Shown in pieces: positions 49,577 to 58,238 of a stretch of DNA of 58,238 nt (the stretch's first letter is position 1; each line of letters opens with the position of its first letter). The notes under the pieces are model-generated. The model did not search any database. It was not told where the DNA came from and saw only the letters and a list, made by a program, of their open reading frames with translations. Source of the DNA: Phoronis australis (taxonomy: Eukaryota > Phoronida > Phoronidae); contig NMRA01000528.1 in the NCBI GenBank assembly GCA_002633005.1, positions 3,194-61,431 on the forward strand. Direction: 5' to 3'. The translations under genes and the position numbers were made by a program.

Positions 49577-49989
49577 TATTTAGATGTAATTGACAATGTA
49601 TATGTTAGATGTGATATGGTAAGATTAAGATGTTCAACGCATGCACTAATGATTGAAAAGGGTAGACACTTGAAACTTAGCAGACCAGGAAGGTTATGCC
49701 CTCTCTGTGTTAGGACATATGTCAAGTCAGAATATCATTTTTATACCAAATGTCCATTCTACGAAAATAGGAAACGATATTTGCCTGCATGGAGCTACAA
49801 TAATCCCAATGTTACAAAATTCAACAGTTCAACAGACTCATGACTATGGAGGAAAAAGATCTTATATGGTCAACATGTAAATATGTTCATTTGGCATTCA
49901 AGGGAAGAGCTCAGTTTACTTTTAGAGCTGGACACTTACCTTTATTGTATTTGACACAAAAAGAGCGACTAAAGATTTTAATAAGTTGA
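49577..49989 (+). mobile_element. Non-LTR retrotransposon (LINE) remnant, 3' end of the reverse-transcriptase ORF
   Basis: Translates as VRLRCSTHALMIEKGRH, then CPLC, SEYHFYTKCPFYENRKRYLP, the Cys/His segment that closes the ORF2 protein of many LINEs (RLR.S.H.L.IEKGRH, CPLC, E.HFL..CP.Y). A shift near 49822 moves the frame. Beyond it the match continues as FNRLMTMEEKDLIWS and KYVHLAFKGR. No endonuclease or catalytic YxDD region is present, so this is a dead 5'-truncated copy. Confidence 0.75.
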
Positions 49990-50924
49990 ATTCTACTAAG
50001 AATAAGTAGATGACATTGTAAACTATAACTTTTCAGCAAATACTTTTGAAATTGAAAAAGTCCAATGAATTTAGTTTAAATCTGTAGCAACTTCTTCGCA
50101 TAATTTTAAAGCTGTCTTTGTAATATTTTATCATTTTAAAATTCTTAGGTGTGAGATATGTTTATCTTCTGCAAGTTTAGAGAGTACAAATATGACCTAC
50201 GCTTACCTTTATTGGCTGAAAAATTGTTATTTCATGGGTATGATGGACGTTCGTGACAGACGCAATTTCTGACTTAACGAACAATCCCTGGAATCTAATA
50301 TTTTGGTCAATACTATTCAGTAACCTTTTTGTGACGGACTTATGGCACCACCATATCCAGGAGTTGACCTTTGACCCCAAGTGGTCAATGAATGTACTTA
50401 AGTTGAAATGTTATTTTTTATAAAGTTTGGGGCTCATGTGATTGCACAAATTTGATAGTATAACGAAATACGCATAATTAGGTTTATGAAAGTAATTAGC
50501 AACACACACACAAATCGAACTAATTTTTAGGGTCAAGTGACCTCCAAAAATGGGTCTATTTAGGCAAAAGATTGAAAGTTATAGGACAGTCAAATATGGG
50601 TCCTGAAACTAGAGAGAATGGGCTTTCAGATGAGACCAGAAATGTAATAAGCACAACTTTAATTTTTTGTCTCGAGGTTGACCTTTCAAGGAATTGCCCT
50701 GAAGGAAAGATTTTATATTGTGAAAAGTGAAACAAACGTCATAAAGAGGCAAGCCACAAAGCAGAAGGTACATCACAATTATAAAACAGGTCATTCAAAG
50801 CTGCATTCAGCCAGTGTTAATGCTGAACTCTTGAAACCCCAGCACTTGGGGGATTAAAAACATCACAATGCTTATCTAATTTTAACCTAATGTCAAATGA
50901 TATGACCACTGAAATTACATGTAC

Positions 50925-51035
50925 CTGATTAGCTATTTTCAAGTCTGCGTTTTCAAAGTTGGTCAACCCGAATAAACTCTTGAGGTTTTCTAAAGTAACT
51001 TTTTCAATGTTCTTGTTGGTAATAGAAACAGAATC
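50925..51035 (-). CDS. Orphan exon candidate, gene unknown
   Basis: 111 bp with a strong acceptor (CTTTCGGGTGCAG) and donor (ATCAG|GTACAT), phase 0 at both ends, encoding 37 residues: DSVSITNKNIEKVTLENLKS, LFGLTNFENADLKIANQ. The composition is that of an ordinary soluble protein (helical, mixed charge), unlike the AT-driven frames nearby. I do not recognise the family and found no partner exon. It does not resemble ATP13A1, although it lies upstream of it on the same strand. Confidence 0.5.
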
Positions 51036-52892
51036 CTGCACCCGAAAGGAGAAGACCAATCTTATGAACATTGAAAGGCTCAATTCGATTTTAGATCTTA
51101 AGACAGTTAAGCAGGGCGAAATGCAGCTCTATAGTCACAGTACAAGCCAAAAAGCATTCAGACAAAATGACCCAGAATTCCCTGCCATGATGGCTGGGCA
51201 GAGGTCGAATTCACCATTAGGGTAGTCTTCCCTCACGACAAAGGGCTCTTTCTCAACAGTTAACTCTTATACTATTCAAGCTTCGATGTTGACAGCAAAG
51301 TTAAGCATTTCCATAGACCTAATTCACGCAGCGGACATTAAAATCCAAAGCGAGGCTCACTGCCATAAACAAAGCTGAAGTTGACATTGCGTGAGTTAAA
51401 TGGCCAGTCTTTTGAGTCCAACCTGGATATTAAATCTTAAAAATGTCTCAACAATTAACCTCAGAGACGTAGAAAAATACATTAGAGAACAAGTCAAAGT
51501 ATCAAAAAGTTGTCTGACGAAAGGGTATAAGTTTTTTCGGAAAACTAGGTTGGAAACATGAAAAGTAGATATGACCAAACTACGGCGATCGTAGTGTTAC
51601 GGATTAGGTATTATGCTGAATGCAAGGTTACGTTTCTTCTTGAAAATTGTTGATAAAAATGCTTTCTACAAGTCATCTGCTTGTATTGTTGAGGAGTTGA
51701 AGATATATTCGACAGCGATGGCTTATAGCATTTTGCTGCCATCTGGAATTAGTCATATCTGGTTTAATTTGTTGATCAAGAATATTAACATAAGCATAGC
51801 CAAGGTCCTGGTGAAGTAGAGACTACCGGGACTAACAGCTGATTTGTCACTCATCTGAAAGAATATATTTCTATTAAAATAAAAAACCAGGCTCGTACAT
51901 AAAAATTTATTTGACCATTTTTAAACTGAAAAAAATCAAAAACGAGCATAGCCCGACCAATCGCTTTCACATTATATGCATGCAGGTTCTCATTCACTCC
52001 ATTGCACACATTTACAAGTAATTATTTGACCATCAATTCTGCTATCCTGGTTTTACTAATTCTGACATCTGTTTCTTATGTTAGGTTTCAACTATCAATC
52101 TGGATCAGTGAATTTTAAAATTAAGACACCTAATTCGTTCATCCAAAGAATAACCACATTTAAAAACTCAATTTCAGTTAACGGACCGAGTAAGAAAAGT
52201 TATCATGTTTCTTCAGGGGCCTCGTTCATCCGAGGGGAATTAGGTGCCGGTGCCTTCTGAGAGGGGATTTTTTTTTCGCCAATGCGGGGCAAAATGTACC
52301 AGTCCCGATCAGCACCCCTGTCCTGTTGCAAGCTCTCACAGGCTCTGTCTTTGGTAACATTTTGTGCTCTTTCAAATTGTCATCTGTGTGGTTACAGATG
52401 ATTTGAACTTCGGAGAGAAGTTTTCAATCACTAGGGGAGTTTTTAAGCCTCGTGGAGGGAATTTCGGGGAATTTTTCAATACTTGTGAGAGGGGAATACG
52501 GCCAATATCCGGTCCCAGAATTGAGCAACTGAAGGCCCTGGGAAGAAAAATGCATCATGTTTCAACCCCTAGTCATGAACACAGCATGGCTGGCCGAAGA
52601 TTCTCCGGTAGTTGCTTTGATGCTCGGCAATGGAGATGCGACAAAATATGATCTAACTATTCGAAAACATTTATAAATTTTACACGACCATATTTTCCTT
52701 CATCACAGCATATGGCAAGGACCGAACGTACACTTCCGAATCTCAACGTCTTTAGGCATTGTAAAACAGACAGTTGAATGGTCGTATTTTTTCTAGCTGT
52801 TTCGAGCGACGCGGAGTACAACCAGTATGCCAATTAATAAGCCAACGAAGCTATCGTAGCGAGCTTGGTTTTGGAACGCGCCTCTTGTCGGC

Positions 52893-53333
52893 ATGAATTG
52901 GGTCTATTACCATCAGAGTCGGAGCTATTCGGATGACTTCGATGGAGTTATCACAAGGTGGCTCATAGTATCAGCTGATCTGAATAAAGGCAGATGGAGG
53001 AAACTCATTTTGCGTAGTCTACGTTCAGAATCCAGCAAATACATGGATAAAATGAAACAGAGTACTTACACTGCCAAAATAATAAATAACAGAACAAAAT
53101 ATTATGAACAAATATTGACAAGTCACGCCCACTGTTGGCAAACGCAAAGACCACTAGCTGTTATTTCCACCTCTTTGCTACGAGTAAATTTGCCTAGTAA
53201 AGTTCGATCCAAGACTGAAGTAAGCGCTTCCACTGACCGAGAATTCCTTAACATCGAAGCTTCGGAGCCAGTGGAAAGGCCTGGCTTCAAGAATGAAGGG
53301 CAGCAAACAGGACAGTTAGAAATTATTAGGTAA
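52893..53333 (+). CDS. Unassigned 146-codon open frame
   Basis: The longest + strand frame in the right half. It is Lys/Arg/Ser-rich (RWRKLILRSLRSESSKYMDK) with no recognised domain, signal peptide or membrane segment. A possible donor (TTAG|GTAAAC) overlaps the stop. The region 52650-53330 is richer in CpG than its neighbours, which could mark an exon or an element. Could equally be chance. Confidence 0.15.
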   Translation: MNWVYYHQSRSYSDDFDGVITRWLIVSADLNKGRWRKLILRSLRSESSKYMDKMKQSTYTAKIINNRTKYYEQILTSHAHCWQTQRPLAVISTSLLRVNLPSKVRSKTEVSASTDREFLNIEASEPVERPGFKNEGQQTGQLEIIR

Positions 53334-54214
53334 ACTCTCCGTAATTTCGGAAAAAATAATCAACAAAAATGTCTGTTTTTCATTTTCTAGGGCTTTTTAT
53401 AATGTTGCAAATGCCCACAATTATTACAACTTCATTTAACGATAGCTGTGGAACAAAACATGCCATATCGTTTAATGTTGTGCTGTATACGATATATTGA
53501 AAACATGATAAAACAAAATTTCACTCGTCGGCCATATTGTATCCTAAATTGGCGAGATTTTGCCGTAAGTACTGTAGCCATGCTTGAAAATCACCAATTA
53601 AAAGAGACTGAAGTAACAACGATATAAGACATGTTTACGATAATCTCTCACTACATTCTTAAGACAAAAAACTTGCCACTTTTTGTTTTCTCGTTTTTCA
53701 AATATTGTCCAGTGGTATGGTACAGAGCTTGAACACGGAAAAGAATTTTTTTATGTCAACCAAATTGCATGACATCTTACTGAAATAATAGTGAGAAAGT
53801 TGTTTCCTTGATAAAGACACAATTGTTTGACATACCAGTCTAGCATAACAGCAGATTTGACATTCATTCTTTTGAGCCCTCAAGAACGCAAACAACAAGG
53901 CCAAACAAAAAATCACAATTGGTTTTGGTCCAACCCAGAAAAAAATGAAACTAGCAACCTGAGGCAAGCAACAATGGCCCATTTCATCAGGTTCCAGGAA
54001 ATACAGAACAACGGAAGCACAAATATGCCACAGGCAAAAAATAATTCTGGTTTATCCTATAAGCTTCATAGTATGGCCATGAAATACGGGTCGTACTAAG
54101 AGGTTTGATATGGAAGAACTACTTTTCCATAGTCAACATGTGTTGAATATGGATGCCTCATCTTTCTTACCAAAATTCCCTCGACAATACACTACAATTA
54201 GTAGAAACACGATT

Positions 54215-54242
54215 ATATATATATATATATATATACGGTATA
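54215..54242. repeat. TA microsatellite
   Basis: A short (TA)n run of about 20 bp ending in acggtata. No function implied. Confidence 0.9.
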
Positions 54243-54468
54243 TAGCATCACTTTGGCTTCAGCTCCGTGCGCAATATTTTCACATGCCAATACTATCATA
54301 TGAGTTCTGAAAACTAAACAAAAAAGTGAAGCAAAAATATTGTTGACAATGTTTCTTAATATATCGTGAAGTTTTGCACTTGAGTAGAACACTTAAATCA
54401 CAAAAAGTCTCGAACTTGCCACAATATACTTGGGATTGCACATATACGTGTCACGCAGTCTGCGATCA

Positions 54469-54634
54469 TCATTGACAAACGACACCAAAACAAGCGGAGC
54501 AATCTGTGTAAACTCGCTTCTTTAAAGAATCCTCAATGGGGCGCATAGGATAAATTTTGCCCTCGTTCAAATACTTTTGCATATCACGAATCGAGATATA
54601 ATAACCACAGGTACAAACACGTACATTGTATAAC
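54469..54634 (-). CDS. Possible terminal exon of an unknown Cys-rich protein
   Basis: After a candidate acceptor (TTATGTATAG) the frame reads LYNVRVCTCGYYISIRDMQK, YLNEGKIYPMRPIEDSLKKR, VYTDCSACFGVVCQ and stops at 54471-54469. Paired cysteines (CTC, CSAC, VVC) and a balanced, helical middle look like real protein rather than noise. The acceptor lacks a strong pyrimidine tract. Family unknown; could also be a fossil of an element. Confidence 0.3.
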
Positions 54635-55169
54635 CTATACATAATTCCAGAAGTGGAAAGCATGTAAAATTTGACTTTTTAACAGTCTTCAATTGGGCAA
54701 CGGAACCATGCCCCTTAGATAAATTTAGCAAAAACAAAGTAAACTGATGACAAAACAATGATATCAATAACATGACCAAACCTTATTTTGAAATCTCACA
54801 AACATGTTACAGTTGCCTAAATTACCACTTCATTTTAGGTAACTTTTGATTTTTTTCATGGAAATCATGCAAGTCCTATTTCTGATAGGCCCTCGTGCAA
54901 AACTGGTGCACTTTAAAAACAATTCCCACAGGTGTATTGGAAAAAAGTGCATTTAAATTTTTCATATGAACCCAATGAGCCATTTCCGAGATAAGAAGTT
55001 CCAAATACGCACCTCTTCTAAGGGTTCTACACAACCTTAAAAGGGAACTGTATTTTATTCTGAATAAATTTTGGATAGTTTTCCATGAATTGTTGATTAA
55101 TTTCACAAATAATTCAACAACAACAATTGAAGTTATATTCTCTAACGAAGCTCAAAAAAATTACCGGCT

Positions 55170-55352
55170 TGGAGCGCTGCTTAGTCTTGTGACGTATTTG
55201 GCGGAGGCAGTCACTGTCCTGTGTTAGCGTGCAATCAAGTGGCGTTTTTCATATTATCGGAATAAGAAATTTTAGTGTGAAATGTCGGGTCACCAGGGAT
55301 ACCTGTTTGAGCTGAGGCAACACAAAGTGATGCCCAGTCATCGTCATCGTAA
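55170..55352 (+). CDS. Possible promoter and first coding exon of an unknown gene
   Basis: A CpG-bearing stretch with TGACGTATTTGGCGGAGG (55190-55207; CRE-like plus E2F-like TTTGGCGG) precedes an ATG at 55282. The frame from there reads MSGHQGYLFELRQHKVMPSH, and a consensus donor (CATC|GTAAGA) follows about 70 bases in, near 55350. Beyond the donor the frame loses protein character. The coding part would be 55282 to about 55349. No family recognised. Confidence 0.3.
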
Positions 55353-55571
55353 GACAAAAATTTGCCGGTGCAACCAATCTGTATCAACAATTTACACTGG
55401 TATGACTGTGCCGTGGGCAATGTGGACTCTTAAGCCATCCAGTCAGCCAGCTGTCAGCCAATACTCAGTGCTGTTAACTTGAAGGGTTGGTAAGTTACCG
55501 ACTATAGCTGTATGAAGACTATCGTACCACTGTGTGATGAGTTCCGTTAAACCCCGAAATTTTACACAGCC

Positions 55572-55633
55572 GTTGACTACCCGGGTATAGTTGACTACCC
55601 GGGTATAGTTGACTTCCCAGGTATAGTTGACTT
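55572..55633. repeat. 18-bp minisatellite, about 3.4 copies
   Basis: Tandem units GTTGACTACCCGGGTATA. Each of the first two contains the perfect palindrome tacccgggta; the third has ttcccaggta. The fourth is partial. Confidence 0.95.
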
Positions 55634-55689
55634 ATGCTCGTCACCTCCTCGTAAAACTTAGGCTACATCAACATATAAAGTTAACGGAT

Positions 55690-56260
55690 CGGCGGGGGCG
55701 CATGCAAAATCTGGTAGTCACCCGACACTTCAAGTGTTCGTTGCAGCCGTTTAAGTGGAAAACAATCAAATAAACGTCATTTGGTAGCACAATTTGCCGC
55801 CTTTTTAACAATGAAGTGTGTCGTCCGTTTCAAAAACAGCACGCTCGTGACACGGCGCACGCGCCATTTCCTAAAAATTTGAGACGTCTTTCGGGACAAT
55901 GCTTCGCAGCACCAAGGTTGTTATAACATGTACGCAACCTAGGTACCGTCAGCGAAGAACACTTGACAAAAGAATCGGGGGGAAAAGAAACTGGTAAAGG
56001 TCAGTTGATGTAATCGCAAAAAGCCCACTCAAGAGAACACATCACAATTTTAGCAGCAGCCGATGAATGATCGCTAACTTTTCCAACACCGGTAATTTAG
56101 TTTACTCTAGGAGCCTGGTTCCTATGTTTACTCAAGGATGAGATTAGTTTTAATGACATTAACTCAGCTTTTTGTCCATTTTTTACCCATATCGGCTCTT
56201 GAAAACCTGTTGGCCTATATTTAGTATTTAGCTTTGGGCCAAGGTTTGGGTAACCCCGCG
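55690..56260 (+). repeat. Dispersed repeat family R2, copy B
   Basis: Diverged copy of 12830-13480, same orientation: gggggcgcatgcaaaatctgg, tttaagtggaaaacaatc, aataaacgtcattt, cacgctcgtgacac, gccatttccta and tttttacccatatc. It keeps more CpG than copy A, which suggests that copy A has lost CpGs by decay. No protein recognised. Confidence 0.65.
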
Positions 56261-56930
56261 ATGGTATGCAATGACCATTCCTTTAGAAGACACCATTTTC
56301 GAAGAGTTTGAGCAAGCAGGTGCCATACAAAAAGGCATAGCGAACCTTTTACAGCACTGTGGCAAACAATAAAGAATAAGGACGATTGATACAATGATAA
56401 ATTACGATGTAATTACTCTTCAAAATATGACATAAGCAATGAGTTTGTAAAGCAGCCTAAACCCTGCCATTCACGTCGCTGACACATCAGCCAATCAGCG
56501 ATCGCTTTCAGAATTCAGTGTTTTAACCATGAATACGAATCGGCTTTTGTTTGGCACGCAAGTCAGGCAAATATGAGTTTTATTTGTATGTTAGAACCGA
56601 TTAACTGCAACATTATTTGGATTACAGTCCCCTTTTAAGCATATTGAATTTGGTAGTCACCAGTCTCGACTGGCTGGCAGATAATAGCCAAAATTGGAAA
56701 TTTGTAATGAAATCACAACAAACAACAAAATCAGTTGTTTTACAGATCTGGTCAAAAGAAAATAACCTAAAGACATCTATATCATCCAGCACTAACCACA
56801 AAAAGGGCTTCCTGGCTGTATAATTGACTGTGATCATTTCAAGAATTGTATCTATATGCTCTATTCTTTCTCGCATTTACTCATTAAAACTATGAAATTT
56901 TAATAGCATATTTACATCTGTAATACAAGA
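56261..56930. other. Non-coding stretch
   Basis: Overlapping open frames on both strands at 56617-56876 (68 and 84 codons) have no recognised domain. No repeat identified. Confidence 0.35.
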
Positions 56931-56940
56931 AGCCATATGT

Positions 56941-57420
56941 ATGTACTACGAAAAACAGATCAAGAAGCACCTAAATGATATATGCCAAACTCGGCAAGTC
57001 ATCAAAAACCTAAATTCTAAGTCATCCTCCATAAAAATTGCTGACCCGAATTCAACAACTATTTCAATAACTCTGGAAAGAATCTGGGGCACCAAATACC
57101 GAAAATTATCTAGCCAACCCCCCTCCCCCCGTCTCTATCTTCATGTTTAATACTGTTGACAATGACAAAGTATTAAAAGATAAGGAAAAATCTAAAAGTC
57201 AAAATCTGCTACAGACAGTGACGGCCTATCATGTTCATTTATCAAAAAATACTGTAACTTCCTATGCATATCAATTCATAAGATTATAAACCAATCCCAA
57301 CACACAGGTATTTTCCCAGATGGTTTGATAAGATAGCTGATTCAGACACTCTCCAAAACACTGAGGTGTCGACCAGTTGGTGTCGACATTAACAGGAAAG
57401 ACCTTAGATTATGATTTTAA
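56941..57420 (+). mobile_element. Degenerate LINE remnant, start of the reverse-transcriptase domain
   Basis: The frame 56941-57150 contains KSSSIKIADPNSTTISITLE, like the pre-RT segment of LINE ORF2 proteins (DPNGTTITDP-type). Then around 57280-57400, IKIINQSQHTGIFPDGL, an in-frame stop and LRCRPVGVDINRK match the RT opening (S..TG.FPD.LK..., NYRPVS). Stops and shifts abound, so it is dead. A different portion of ORF2 from the remnant at 49.6 kb, so not simply the same insertion. Confidence 0.5.
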
Positions 57421-58238
57421 TTTTAATATAGTTCTAAACAGGTCACACATTTTGCCAAATTCCATTTCATCAAGAAAAGCCTTTTTTCATGTCTTCGTTT
57501 AATGTTATCACTGAATTTTAAGCGCTTAATATTAGTATATTGTGATTCAAAATTAAAAACATAAGACATAAATCTTTCAAAAGAGCCATATCGTTCAATA
57601 CCGAGGCCACAGGTTATTCAACAGATAAAAATTTATAAATTTTATCAAGGAATATTACAGAAGCCATGATTTTATTCAACAATATAGTTAGAAAGTACCA
57701 CGTCGGGATAGACAACTATTCAGACTTATAGGCCACGTGATGTGACCAACATACGGCGTGCTTAGTTTCATGTTTTGGGCTGAATTCCCCAGTTGCTTTG
57801 CTCTTCTTAATGCAGTAATTTAGCATTCCTTATCGCACATGACAAAAAACGAACTGAATAATTTCTTCACCACGGAGACTCAGCACAGGCAATCTCATTG
57901 ACTCTGGCCTTACCAATGAACATCACGAGAGTCTTTATGGTTATGTAGGACTCTACAAAAATGTCTAACTTTGGCCAACTTCGTAACATATTTCAGAAAT
58001 GGCTGATCGGATTCACACCCACTCATAGATACCATGCTTAACAACACCGTTTTCCAAAGTGATGAGAGGAATTGTTATTAAATCGCTCCACTTTGGCATG
58101 AGGGGCTATCAAAGCTAGGACTTACCTGATTTTTATGCAAAATTTTGAAAAATGCTTAACACAAAAATGAAACGATAATTTAGAAAACTTTAAGCCAGTT
58201 TTAGAGATTTAATCTTTAACATTGAAATAGTAAAAAAT
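57421..58238. other. Non-coding end of window
   Basis: AT-rich sequence without a recognisable gene, RNA or repeat. Confidence 0.4.

Noticed and set aside
53698-53982. 94-codon - strand hydrophobic frame
   Set aside because: Phe/Leu/Cys-rich translation is typical of AT-rich noise; no splice context or domain.

Overview
The window reads as metazoan nuclear DNA, most likely from a marine invertebrate. Genes are split by introns with GT..AG borders, coding density is low, the base composition is AT-rich, and dispersed elements (tRNA-derived SINEs, MITE-like inverted-repeat elements, LINE remnants, minisatellites) fill the spaces. I cannot name the phylum from the sequence alone. An invertebrate deuterostome or lophotrochozoan fits the single-exon RING/B-box/NHL gene and the element types, but that is inference. 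There is no bacterial, organellar or CRISPR signal.

Layout. At 1-1.8 kb lies a THAP-domain gene on the + strand, downstream of a compact ETS/CRE/E2F-like promoter; its reading frame is broken several times. At 4.8-5.8 kb is a nearly perfect 190-bp direct duplication. At 7.3-9.3 kb on the - strand is an intact TRIM protein (RING, two B-boxes, coiled coil, NHL beta-propeller) whose coding region is a single exon. At 10.9-13.5 kb are copies of two dispersed repeat families, one disrupted by an inverted-repeat element. From 19.0 to 33.3 kb on the - strand run nine exons of the P5A-ATPase ATP13A1. They join in frame with matching intron phases and encode the last 436 residues: the end of the P domain with the GDGTND motif, and six C-terminal membrane segments. 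The introns carry SINEs and other repeats. The N-terminal roughly two thirds of ATP13A1 was not found in the remaining 25 kb upstream of exon 33175-33284.

From 33.3 to 58.2 kb the window is mostly repeats: further copies of the 10.9-kb family, a 450-bp-period array at 41.8-43.7 kb, MITE-like elements, and two LINE reverse-transcriptase remnants. Three exon-like segments of unknown genes also occur there (50.9, 54.5 and 55.3 kb).

The genes show no operon-like or pathway relation. ATP13A1 acts in the ER membrane, the TRIM protein is a probable E3 ubiquitin ligase, and the THAP protein would bind DNA. I found no clearly new biological system. The points most worth a second look are the missing ATP13A1 5' exons, the broken THAP gene with an intact-looking promoter, the same-strand repeat family with nested insertions, and the orphan exons. 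Calls were made by eye, by translating and comparing with remembered family features; no search was run.
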